From: Oscheius tipulae
Taxonomy: Eukaryota > Nematoda > Chromadorea > Rhabditida > Rhabditidae
NCBI GenBank assembly: GCA_037178975.1
Contig: JASJZH010000006.1
Span: forward strand, 3,100,001-3,164,000
Direction of reading: 5' to 3'
DNA: 64,000 nt
Part shown: in pieces, positions 49,240 through 62,389 of the stretch
Layout: every line of letters begins with the position of its first letter
Numbering within the stretch: the first letter of the stretch is position 1
The notes under the pieces: model-generated
Told to the model about the DNA's origin: nothing
Database searches by the model: none
Seen by the model: only the letters and a program-made list of their open reading frames with translations
Made by a program: the position numbers and the translations under genes

Positions 49240-52200
49240 ATGCTATTCTTACTATTTTTCCTGTTTCAACCGTTATCTTCTTGGAAACTGGGTATCGCAA
49301 CTAGAGATATATTATCGTTTCGCAGGCATTGTAGTCCAATCCAACGATACTGCCATCATTAAATCCATAGATTCTCTACTGAAGTCAAAAACTGTTGCTG
49401 GTCTATGTGATTTCGAGGACTTTTACTACATCGAAGTTTCTTTTATGAAGCCTGGCTCTATACGGAAACAACGTATCTATTTTATACTGCACTGAAAAGG
49501 TTTCGTAGTTTGCAAGGCTGTCGACACCGGGATTTCTATGCTTATTGGACCTATAAATGCTATCACGGGGCGGATTGTCGACAATGTTTGCAATGAAATA
49601 GGACTGCTACATATCAATCTATATCAAGAGGAGTTGGGAGAATCTCCAGCATTGTAGTTTTCCAAACGGAGAGAAAACTGGAAATTTCAGATCAAACATT
49701 TCATTCAGTGTCTTTCCAGCATTAGATCAAAAACTAATGCTGAACCATCTCGTGCTCTTCTCCTGGGAGTGGCACTACTTTCTTTTACTCTACCACGATA
49801 ACCATAGTAAGTAGAGCGTTCCTCGAGCAACTATATCCAAATTTCAGCACCGTTGAAACTGATTCCTGCTTTTCTGAAGTCTTATCATCCATCGGCGTTG
49901 CTCAAAATCCGTGACACTTCCGACAGTGGTCTTTTGAGAGCCGCTTTAGCTTTGAGGCAAATATGCGATCTGTAGGTCGCTCTTCGACAATTACAAAATG
50001 ATTTAGACGTATCTGCTGGAGAGAGATCAACAAGGTAATTGTTGATTTGAAAGCAGGCCCAACTCTGGGATTGTTGAACTCGGCCTTGAAGCTGGGAATG
50101 ATTAACATCCATAACTGGTTTTTGCTACTAACACTGGTTTGTTTGGTAGTTTCTGATAAAAAAAAGTGTTCAGGACGACTTGACTAAAAACTTTGAACAA
50201 TTTACTCATAATAACATGAGAATTTCTTTGACTTCTGCTTGGGACCACAGTTTAGAAGAAGGCAACCACGAGAGAAAGGATCTTCAACACCTGTATCACA
50301 GCTGGACCAGGCACAACACGAACAAATTGACAGCTTTTGCAAGTTTCACTCCTGATCTTTTGTGGGGTCGTAGAACAAAGGTTTTGCTCATGAATCGGCT
50401 TTGCTATCAGCTAAAAACGAGCGTAAACACGATTGCATTTTGTGGTTTAGAGAAAAGAAGAAATAATTTTAGAAACACTTTGCCCTCTTTTATGATGGTC
50501 TAGTATTGGCATGTCAGCTGGGTCGAAACGCATCAAAACCTAATGGCTGTGAAGCAACGGTTCTATCCAACTTCTCAAGGATAAGACCGAAGGTTGAAAG
50601 TTTCAGCCGAATAACTACTTGTCTTTAGCCTTACAAAGGTCTCATGGGTCTTGCCCAATTTGACTCTGCCGGGAAAAGGAGTTCAAGTGTTATTCAGCTC
50701 TGGGAGCTTGGATTTCGAGGAAAACCCCACATTGTAGGCGCTTATTTCTTCAGAACTAGAAAAAATATTTTGTAGACAGGAAAGTGGTCAACAGACGAGT
50801 CGGGCAACAAGCAGTTGGACATGAATTCGAAGACGGTAGAAGGGACTCATGATCACTACATGAACCAGATGAGAATAGTGAGTATAGTTGACTATCCATG
50901 GTATTGTTTTGCAGCAAAATCTACTTCGGATCACTACAATCGAAGAAGCTCCGTATGTCATCAAAAAAGTACTTCCTAATGGAAAAGTGGGTTTTCTTCA
51001 GCCTCTTATCATTTTTTCCAGTTTGTCTACGAAGGTTTCTGCATCGACCTGATATCCAGACTCGCCTTCTCTCTTCGATTCCAGTACCAAATAAACATAG
51101 TCAAAGATGGTCGCTATGGTGAAAAATTGTCTGAGCATAATGACTGGGATGGAATGGTAGGAGAGATTTTGAGAGGGGTAAGTGACAAAATTAAATGGAG
51201 AGAAATGTTTAGGAAGCGGACATGGCCGTAGCTCCTATGACAGTAACTGCTGGAAGACTAGAAGTCATTGATTTCACCGATCCATTTCTACAACTAGGAA
51301 TTTCCATGCTTATGAGACAACCGAAACAGGAATCTTCAGCCTCACTTACAAGCTTTCTTTGGCCACTTTCTTCCCGGTGGGTTTTTCTATATAAAAATGA
51401 CAGCTTTACAGTATTTGGACATTCTCGGCACTTTCGACAGTAGTTACTGCTTTACTGGTTGTCCTGGTCGCGTTTCTCTCACCAAGCGAGTCAGTACGGG
51501 AATTCAACGTCAGCAATTCTTTGTGGTACTTGATATGTATACTACTACGAGCCGGTTCTGGTTATAATTGTCAGTCTATGGCTGCTAGGTAAAGTTATAC
51601 GAGTGTTATAAAATATGATCAGTAATGCAGGTTCATTTCTGCTGTTTGGTGGTCTTTCACATTAGTACTCATCTCTCAATACACGGCAAATTTTGCTGCT
51701 GTACTGACAGTTGACAGGAAATCGATGCCTTTCAACGTAAATATTCCCTTCCCACCACTCTCTTTTTCATTTAGAGCTTCGAAGAGTTGGGAAATCAGAC
51801 AGAGTACACATTTGGTGCTATGCAAAGAGGATCAACACTGTCATTTTTCAAGAATTCCCGAATTGACATATTTCAACAACTTTATCACAGAATGATTAAT
51901 AGCGAACCGTCTGCCCTCGTCTTAAGCAACAAGGACGGGGTAAAAAGAGTGCTTGGAGAGAAGTGAGTGGGAGTACGAGACAAGTGAGTCAGTCATTCTT
52001 TAGATACGTCTATCTCATGGAGTCGGCCACTTTAGAGTACCAAGTCACAAAGAATTGTAACTTGACAAGAGTCGGTAATGTCGTTCTTGGATCCAATGGC
52101 TACAGCATCGCTTTGCCTAAAGGTGACGACACTGGTTGAATTGACTACAGAAACTACGTTCAGGATCGAAATGGAGAGAAAAGCTGACAAGACAGATACT

Positions 52201-52469
52201 AGATATGCACGAGAAGGGCATCATAATGGAGTTGAAGGAAACTTGGTGGCAGAGAAGTCAAGAGTTTGTTGAGGAAAAACTGTCAACAAATCTTGTTTAG
52301 TAGTTGTGAGTCTACAGAAACCAACTCATCGTCTCTAGGATCGGAACATGTTCAGGGACTATTTGCTCTGCTCGCATTCGGACTTCTGATCGGTGTTCTG
52401 ACATCGTTAATCGAGAAAACACTTGTTGTCTTCCGTAAAAAGGGCTCCATGTTGCAAGCCAAAAGATAA
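49240..52469 (+). CDS. glr: Ionotropic glutamate receptor subunit (kainate/AMPA-like)
   Basis: A many-exon gene for a ligand-gated cation channel of neurons or muscle. The signal peptide is [15 protein letters not shown]. The amino-terminal domain includes [20 protein letters not shown] near 49520 and [20 protein letters not shown] near 50490. Ligand-binding half S1 reads [40 protein letters not shown], then [20 protein letters not shown], with the family Arg. Helix M1 is [18 protein letters not shown]. The pore loop is [17 protein letters not shown]3 carries [15 protein letters not shown], the SYTANLAAF motif. S2 has [20 protein letters not shown] and [12 protein letters not shown] with the glutamate-contacting Glu. 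M4 is [20 protein letters not shown]. The exons from 50631 to 52469 were checked for phase; some amino-domain joins are less certain. The Q/R site is genomically Arg. Confidence 0.9.
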
Positions 52470-52863
52470 ACATGCTCTTGGACCTCTTGTTATCAAAAAG
52501 TCGTCGCGTTCTTCTGAGAAAAACACGCTAATAACCGAAGAGTAGCGGTTATCACCGACCAGCCCAACTTTTCTTGCAGCTGCTCTTTCACCCCAAAAGG
52601 GCAGACAAAAGCCATCACCAGCTGATAACGAGAACCACACAAGGTGTCTAATTCGCCACAGCTTAACACCTTTCTCTTTCTGTCTACGTAACTCTCTGAC
52701 GTGTTAACTTCAAAGACCGTTTTTAACTATAATCATCTCCCCTTGTCAACTTCACGCCTGTCAAATGAATTATATCGTTGAAAACGTTATCTTTTTCAGA
52801 TAACTCCCTTTTCGTCACAGCTTCTTCAACACTTTCTACCAATTTCTTGGACCTCGCCCAGTT
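52470..52863. other. Short spacer between two plus-strand genes
   Basis: Holds the 3' UTR of the receptor gene and the 5' region of the transporter gene. A polypyrimidine tract and CAG near 52800 and 52820 could be splice acceptors for a leader exon. Confidence 0.35.
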
Positions 52864-54545
52864 ATGGCTTCTTCAAAAGTAGGGGAGGAAGGAGTCAGAG
52901 AGCTTCCGCCTAAAAAAAACGAGCTGCGCTACTATTGGATAGTCATTTTTGCCTTTTTCATTCTTCTGGCCGAAACAGGAGTGAGAAATGTGAGTCAAAG
53001 TTGATTTTTTCAACAATCAAAGTTTTAGGTAATGAATGTGTTCGTACCGTATATTATCGAAGAGTATAACTGTACTAAAACAGAAGCGGACACTGCGGCT
53101 ATTGTGACTCCATCGGCTACTAGTCTCATGGCTGGTAAATTTGAAAAACTTAATGAGTTCAACTTGTTTTAGGTCCATTAGCTGCTTTTATCTATCAGCT
53201 TGTTGGAGCTCGGATAAGCATCTGTGTTGGTGCAGCTCTGTGCTTCGCTGGTTTTCTTCTTGGATCTTTCGCTGGAGGCATCTTCTCTCTTTATTTTTAC
53301 GGACTACTTATTGGTAGAATTTGTTCATTATTTAAAGACAAAATGTTTTTAGGAATTGGATGTGCTCTTATGAGAAATTCAATCATTTCCGTTCAATGTG
53401 AATACTTTGTGGAACGAAGGAACTTCGTGATGGCTTTCATTTCCATCGGTCCTGGAATAGGAATCTTCGTCCTCCCAAGGATTATTATGCCTCTTATCGA
53501 AGCGGTGGGTCTTTTTTTACAGCTTCTTATCAAAACAGCACAAAAGTTATTAAATTAATGGGCGACACTTAAAATATGAACCTTGTCCTCTTTGAAACAA
53601 ACATTTCCAGATGTCTTGGAAGGCGGCTTGGCAAGCAATGAGTACAATGTACGTAATCTGCTTTTTCATGGGTTTGTGCATAACCAGGCAACCATGTGCC
53701 AAAGCACATACTGTGTCTGAATTGCTTGGTATCACTGTAAGATCTTCATGTTTCAATACCAAAGAGAGAATTAGGTCTGGAAACGCGTAGACTTTATTCT
53801 TCACGTGACTGCCTCGTTCTGTGCTTCGATCGTTGTGATCATATACGTGTCCAATATTCTTGTTCTGATGCGATGGGAGCATATTGAACAGTAGGGTACT
53901 TTTATATAAGCACAAATTAACGATTTAAGACCGGAGCATGTGTACAGCTACCAAGGAATTGCCTCGATTTTCGGCAGAGCGATCTTGACATTGCTGATGT
54001 GGAAGATCAAAATACATATAGCCATCATCATGATCTTCAACTACGCGATAGCTCAGATCAGTCTCTTCTCTGCCATTTTCTGCTATGGAATTTGGGGATT
54101 CAGAGTACAGAACTTTTTCTCTGGATTTGGAATGGGTCAGTCGAAGAGTGTCCAGAAACACGGTAATACAATTCAGGAATGTTTCAAGCTACTCTAGCCC
54201 CATTTTTATTAACCATTCTCGGTCCATCTCAGCTGCCGGCTGCTCTAGGATACACAAATCTGATTAACGGATTAGCAGCATTTGCAGGAACTAGGCTCTC
54301 GGGTGAGCCGCAATCGGAGCATATGTAGTAATCCACTTTTAGGAGCATTTGTCAAATTATTTGAGACGCCACGAGCAGCTTTTTTGGTGTCTACTGTGGC
54401 AGGCTCATTGGCCATAGTTTTTGCTATCATCAACTCTGTCTCCATCCTGATTCGTGACCGAACACGAAGGATACCTTCAATAAACCAGATGGAGAATGCT
54501 GCAGAGCTTCAAGCTTTGAGGCATATCAGCGCTTCCGAAAGCTGA
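52864..54545 (+). CDS. Major facilitator transporter, monocarboxylate-porter-like
   Basis: Nine exons fit in phase: 52864-52989, 53029-53134, 53173-53313, 53353-53504, 53611-53736, 53775-53890, 53930-54162, 54189-54302 and 54343-54545 (1317 bases, 438 residues). The N-terminus is charged (PPKKNELRYYWIVIFAFFIL), then about twelve helices follow, for example GARISICVGAALCFAGFLLG and FVMAFISIGPGIGIFVLPRI. The helix 4 region has RNSIISVQCEYFVERRNFVM, the SLC16-like Y F..RR..A motif. The middle loop is short and the tail is RIPSINQMENAAELQAL. It probably moves small organic acids across the plasma membrane. The substrate cannot be read from sequence. The last third (LPAALGYTNLINGLAAFAGT) also fits the family. 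Confidence 0.85.
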
Positions 54546-54564
54546 ATAATCTGTACATACTTGT

Positions 54565-54570
54565 AATAAA
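54565..54570 (+). terminator. AATAAA poly(A) signal of the transporter gene
   Basis: The hexamer lies 20 bases after the stop at 54545. The convergent GIT gene ends at 54734 on the other strand, leaving under 200 bases for both 3' ends. Confidence 0.6.
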
Positions 54571-54733
54571 TACTTTATATATGTTGTTAATTTAGAAACC
54601 ACACATCTATTATTGCGATAAGTAAAGAGAAAAGCACCCTCATTACCTGTGGGAGACTCCGTTGTGGGGGCAGATATCTGATTGTGAAAGGGCTATAGAG
54701 TATTCTTTGGCAACAAGTAGAAACAATTAGGAA

Positions 54734-57617
54734 TTAGTTGTGAAATATTATGAGCAGATTCTTGGCTCCTTGAGCAACAGAGTAAGCAGCATGGCATGTG
54801 TCTTCCGTATCAAGATTCGGTGCGTTGCATTTGGCGCTTAGGATCTAAAAGAAGCAGTAAATATTTGGGCTTCAAAACTAACAGTAGTAGCATCCTTTAG
54901 AGCAGCAATGGTAGCCTCGACCTTGCCGTGACGAATATCTTGAGGAATCAGTAAAATGATCTGATTGATCAACGATGCGATCTTAAAATATAATTGTTCT
55001 AAAGTTAATGAGCTCTTACTCTATGAGCATGGTCGGCTGCTTTTCCCAACAGATTGCGTTTCTGAGCATCTTGAAGGAGGTCGCGAATAGCTCCAGTCAG
55101 CTTTTCAGTTTCACGCACCAAGCAGTCGGGGAACTCTAAATTTTATAAATTGAACAGTACAAGCAAGACCAACCAGTGTCACTAAACACATCCTGAATTC
55201 TAACTGGAGGAGGAGAAACGGTGGCGTAGTCGCTTTCATGGAAGTGTCGATCTGGTCGCATTTCACGAGAACGATCCCTCGGTCTAGCGGTAGGAGTTTC
55301 ACGAGAATCGATCTTGTCCCTGAAAGATTTAAAGAACTACAAACGGGAAAGAATGGGTTTTACAGTTTTTGGTCGAGACTAATCCTTCCCGAAGGATTGG
55401 ATCTGCTGAGAGGGATCGTTTGAGTATTGGTGATACTTCCATGTCTTCGAGAAGCACGATTGTCCATCATATCAGCCGGAACTGAAAAGAAAATTTGATT
55501 TTAATTAATGTATTTTACCCGAGGTCCTTCCAAACGGAGGAATAGCATTTCTTTCCTTTTCTGGAGCCAACGAAGATGCTCGTTCCCCTGTGTGTGTCGT
55601 GGCTGGAGATGGTTGACGTCGAGCAAGAGCCAACTGCTCATTCAGTTTGAAAACTTCGGTCTTCAAACCAGCGTTATCGGCTCGGAGATTCTCCATTGTG
55701 TTTTGAAGCTGAGAAACGATTCTGAACACGACCTTGTTGGATCACAGAAATTATCCTTACTGGAGGATTTTCTGACTGGTGCCCGTCAAAGTTTTGATTT
55801 TTCCCTCAGTATCACCGACTCTCTCCTTCAGCTCTAGAATATCGTCAAGAGTATTACGCTGGTCCAATCCGGCGTCCATAGAGTCAGTTGATCGAGTTTT
55901 TGGTCCGGATGACCTGGAAGAATTGTTTATAGAAAAAGATGGGCTCGCATACCTTGTTACGCCACTCGCACGGCAGTTCTCCCTAGAGAAAGACTCTGGC
56001 ACTTCGTCGTAGTCGCGATGAGAGCCATTAGGAACACTGGTTCTGGACATATTGAAATGACCGGACATGTCAAGAGCGTCAGTGGATTCTTCGAGTAGTG
56101 GATCTCCCAGGAAGCGACGTTTTGACTCCTGAAAGAGGTGTGTACTTGAGAAGAATACATGCATACCTTTAGAATGTCGATGACCAGTACAGCGAACTCT
56201 CGGTCGTCGTACTTGGCGAGTTTCTGGCGCAGCTGGTTGCGCGTGGCCGAGAACTTTGGGTTTAGCGGAAGAAATACAGCGACGTATTGGTCACTGCCAG
56301 AGAGTATAGTTCTGCCCTGGGTTGTGGCTACCCAGGATGCATGGGTCTGACGCCGATCGGCCTAATGACTCATTGTTTATGAATTGGAGAAGCAATCATA
56401 CCTCGTCATAAACATCCTGTGCTAGCTTTTCAAACTGTAGGTCTGACGTGGTTTCCAACTGTTTCTTGATGGTGCGATGACCGTCCAAGTGACCAGCCAT
56501 CTCCGGAATGAGGAAGTGATCTTTTCCCTGCAGATATGAAACTTTTTGGACAACGCCGATAAATAAGCGCATAGCTTTTTGTCTAACTGAAACAGATAGC
56601 AACGTCTCCAAAGTTATCACGAAAAAAAAGGTACAGACCTTATGTTCCGGCTTACGACCGCAAAGAAACATTGAAAGGCGGTTTGTAACTTCGAACTGAA
56701 GCTCTTCTAGACGCTGTGAAAGCTCGGTCTAAAAAATCAAAAGTTGACAAAAAGCAGAACAACTTACATGATTTTCTTGCAAAGCAAGCTGTGAAGGATT
56801 GAGATTTTGGTTGTTCACTGCATTTGGGTCGGCTCCGTAGATGGCAAGAAGCTCAACCTGCATCGGTTGATTCTCTTTTGCGGCAATGTGCAAGGGGCTG
56901 TTTCCCGAGTCAGGATCTTGGTAGTTCGGATCAGCACCCATGGCTATCAATCTAAAAAAAAACTAGGAGAGGACATCAAAGAGCAAACCTCAAAACTGTG
57001 TCTACATGTCCAGTTCTGACGCAAGCCCACAGTTGCTTGTTAAGATCATCTTGGTTAACTGAGTCATCCTTACTCGGCTTCAGTGTAAAAGCCAAGTCAA
57101 CGTATTTGGCTTTGATGAAAGTCTCTTTGGTAGGGAGAATAGCATCACTAAACAGGGTTTTAGAAAAGAATACCACTTAAGATCTTACTTTGCAGTCGGT
57201 TTCTTCAGCTTCTTGTGGCCGGATGTAGACGGGTCGAGGAAGGCATGTTCCCAGATTCTGTTTGAGCCCAGTCTACTCAACAAAATGCTCAGCAGGATAT
57301 AATGGATCACCTGTGCAGAAGATTGACGAGTTGAAGCTGTGCAGAGTCCCAAAGTCCTTTCTTCAGCGATCGAACATGTGAAATTTGACGGCCTGGGATT
57401 TGTAAAACAGAATAAAAGGATAATATACCAAGACTTCGGTGTACCATGCAACAGTCATTGCATACAAGTATTCCTTTGTTTATCGACGCCCATTGTGGAC
57501 TTTCAGCCCCACAATCCGCACACGAAATAACTTCGTATGGGCCTGGGTGACCTAGACACTATTGAAAAATTAAAAACGACATCTACCGATTGGAGAAGAT
57601 GTAGCCGGATGATCCAT
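54734..57617 (-). CDS. git-1: GIT family ArfGAP scaffold protein
   Basis: GIT proteins are GTPase-activating proteins for Arf that also scaffold PIX/PAK and paxillin at focal complexes and synapses. The start at 57617 reads [10 protein letters not shown] and splices to an ArfGAP zinc finger, [18 protein letters not shown] then CNDC (C-x2-C-x16-C-x2-C). [17 protein letters not shown] carries the catalytic arginine. Ankyrin repeats follow ([38 protein letters not shown], then [12 protein letters not shown]). Next are Spa2-homology-type segments: [20 protein letters not shown], then [21 protein letters not shown] coiled coil ([20 protein letters not shown]) follows. The focal-adhesion-targeting-like helical C-terminus is [20 protein letters not shown], then [20 protein letters not shown], ending LLIIFHN. 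All the standard GIT parts are present in order. The symbol follows C. elegans. Exact exon ends were not all fixed. Confidence 0.92.
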
Positions 57618-58044
57618 TTTTAGTGTTTCACCGTTTCATCATTTCGCAAACTCTAAACTAGATGCTTATTGTTTGAAAAGAGAAAAAGCGACTTATTAGA
57701 GCGCATTTGAGTTGGGGCGCAGAACTAGAACGCTTGACCAGTGGACATGAACAGAAAGGTTTTGAAATATAGCTTCAAAGTTTAATTAATACTTGAATGC
57801 GTGTAGATCCTATTTATTCGCAAGCAAAAAGGTGCGAAAAAACGCGAACAACTGATGTCGGACAGCGGAAAATAATTAACAGCGATTGAGAATTTACACT
57901 GGAGTCTTGGCGATTGTCCAACGGACTATACGCTAAGCCGTTAAACGACGGGCACTCAAGACCAGCACTTGGGCAGACAGGTCACTAAATCATAAGTACC
58001 ATATTTGTTTGACTAATTATGAACAAATAGTACTTTCAAATAAT
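57618..58044. other. Short spacer upstream of GIT
   Basis: Promoter region of GIT and 3' flank of the Gly/Tyr peptide gene, both on the minus strand. No gene seen. Confidence 0.35.
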
Positions 58045-58303
58045 TTATTTCCCCCAATACGAATTGTAGCCGTTGCCGTATCCGTACATTGGCTGTTGTC
58101 CATAATAGCCATAACCCCCTCCATACCTTTCAGGGTGCCTCCACTGAAATCGAAATTTATACCAAACTTTTCGTAAATCTTACCATCTTTCTTGCTAGGT
58201 CACTGGCAGATTCGGACGACAACTTCCAGTGATAGATCTTGGGGCCGGCGAGAACCCCAGCTAGCAGACAGGAGAAAACCAGCAAACACGAGATAAGTTG
58301 CAT
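58045..58303 (-). CDS. Small secreted Gly/Tyr-rich peptide
   Basis: Two exons fit in phase: 58184-58303 and 58045-58143 (219 bases, 72 residues). A signal peptide (MQLISCLLVFSCLLAGVLAG) is followed by a charged part (KIYHWKLSSESASDLARKM) and a C-terminal repeat-like stretch, YGGGYGYYGQQPMYGYGNGY then NSYWGK. Gly/Tyr-rich secreted peptides in nematodes include the NLP/CNC epidermal antimicrobial peptides and cuticle proteins. This resembles them in composition but I claim no orthology. There is no dibasic cleavage pattern between repeats. The stop codon overlaps an AATAAA. Confidence 0.8.
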
Positions 58304-58966
58304 AGTGTCGATTGAACTTATGACTTTGTCTGGCCCCTATATAAAAGGCCGCAAGCTGGTTGACGACGTCGTTCGCGGAAAACATGTTGTTCGCCGAATC
58401 CCACGAACTGAACTGTCTCCGTCTACACAAAGCACGAACAAATTCCAAATTTATATATATATATATCAGTATGAAAGTATAAACATCTCTCATGTTACAA
58501 TACAAAAAGCTTTGATAGAAGAAAGTGCTCAACCCAAGGAATCCGAAGAGAGAGGGTTTAAAAAGAGGGTTTCAATACAATTCATATGACACGTAAGCAA
58601 ATGTCAAAGCCTAAGTAAATTGGAATGAGCTGAAGGATCTTGGCAGGGTAGATGAGTTTTACGCAAAATTTTCGTTTTGACACAGAAAAAACTAGAAAAG
58701 GGATGAACTCGTAAATGAACAAGATCAGTTGTTAGTAAAGCTCAGAGAGTGACTAGCTTGGGGAGAATTGCACCGAATAATTTTGAGAATTGAATCGAGA
58801 CTAGGCGCTAGAACTTGGCAAATGAGATCATACAGACAATATATCATAAAACCACAGGAATGTTCCTAATCCATGTGGGAAGCCCGGATTTGATAGCGGA
58901 TAAAATTTGGCAGCCTACATTATTTTGGCACATAACGTGAAAATACAAACAGATAAGAAGTGAGAG
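58304..58966. other. Spacer with a short AT microsatellite
   Basis: A short TA run lies near 58452-58469. Otherwise no gene or structured element is seen between the Gly/Tyr peptide gene and the 3' end of the innexin gene. Confidence 0.35.
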
Positions 58967-60829
<1,863 letters not shown>

Positions 60830-61663
60830 CTAAGCCAGCGAGGTGGTCTCATTTCCGGCACATTTTCCGGAACATAGACTATGACAGAAAATGCCAAAGA
60901 ATGATGATCAAAAGAAAGTTGCAAGATGCCGGAGGGTAATGTACTAGGAGGCTCTATTGGGGTCGACTCAGCGCTGGCGTTCCACTGATCACGGCAAATG
61001 ACATTATGCGCGCGAGAAGATAGATCTCTATCCAGGAAATAGGAGGGAAGAAGTCCCAAAATGTGCTAAATGTCGGGGAGTACGGCTGTCTCTCTCTCGC
61101 TTAATTCGTCAAGATTGAAATTAATTGATTGGGTCATTCTGTGATTTTGCTTATTTCCGCGTTTTTTCAGCCGTGTACGAGCCAAATTGAATGTTTTGAA
61201 AGGAATAGAGTCATAAGGGTAGTTTGAATAGGCTAAAGGTGTAAAAATAATTGACGAGAGCCATAATACGAATAGGAGGTAACTGAAAGTGAGGACGAGC
61301 TAACCGAGGATGTACTTGGTTTGTTTACTCTAATCAAGGTATCCCATTGCAGGATTCGAGTTCCGTCAATCACGGGCCAATTCTTTCCTTTAATTCAACC
61401 CTATTAGACGAGAACAGCTTTAGGTTGAGAGACTCTCGTGAACGTGGGTGGAAAATGTCTGAAGACTATCGTCGCATTTTACTATTCTTTGTATTTTCTC
61501 GCATTATCTTTAGAAATTGCTCCGTCGACTTCCATTATGTCGCCCCAAGTGGACCAGCAAATGTGTCTCGCAAATGGAATTGTGGCCGCCTCATCATAAT
61601 ATTTGATTCGGAATAAGGCGTCAAAGAAACTACGTCAAAGAACCTACCTGATAGGAAGGAAGA
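60830..61663. other. Innexin upstream region; no gene seen
   Basis: Probably the promoter of the innexin gene. A minus-strand frame near 60784-61059 only extends the innexin first exon upstream out of frame and looks like chance. Confidence 0.35.
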
Positions 61664-62389
61664 TTATCGAGGTGTCTTGCCTTCTCTAATGGGCTGCGCT
61701 GAAAACAGTAGTTAGGTAGGAATAATTGGTAAGTTAAAAAATTGGCTTTTCTTCCGTCAATACCCAATGATTCAAAGGAAAACAGTGCCTGTTTATCTTT
61801 GCCCGGGCTTTCGTTGTACTTGTTGCGAGTATCTGGTTTTGAGGGTGGCTTCTTGACCGGAGTCTTGGATGGAGGACGCCGGAGAAGAAGAGAGGTAGTT
61901 GGAGCACGAGGTGGAGGCGGTGGTGGAACTCCGACTATCCGCGAGAGAAGCGGTGGATCAGGCTCGGCACCGAGCATACATCCGTCTGCAGAATTTGAGC
62001 CCGAACTGACGGAGCTATCAATGAAGCGCAGACCATCCACACACGGTTCGTAAGCAGTAGTAGGCTCATGCAACACCAATACTTTTGTACCAGAGGGATT
62101 GCTGTTTTGTGGTGGAAACTCGGACAATTTGCCGGCTGGTTGGTCTTCCGGGTAGATGGAAGACAACCGGTGTAGAAGAATGACGATTATAATAGGAGCA
62201 CGGAAAGCTGTCGCTCTGTGATGGCACCAACGAAGAGGCACTCGTTATTGCGGCGTTGCATAAGTAAGCGCCAGAGAGTGGATGCGCGAAAGGGCACGCA
62301 ATGTTCTGCGAGATTTCTTGGGGGATCTCGGGCAAATGTCTTTTAGCATCTGTCCTGATAGTTTTATTGCCGTAGTCTTTTGTTATCAT
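61664..62389 (-). CDS. Proline-rich hypothetical protein
   Basis: A long open minus-strand exon (about 62190-61770) encodes [40 protein letters not shown], then the polyproline [20 protein letters not shown] and basic [20 protein letters not shown], ending QALFSFESL. Splicing at a G|GTATTG donor to the exon at about 61700 gives a short end (REGKTPR) with the stop at 61664. A second frame upstream ([20 protein letters not shown]) may be an earlier exon. The polyproline would bind SH3, WW or profilin-type partners, which is inference. The protein is not recognised and its start is unknown. Confidence 0.5.
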
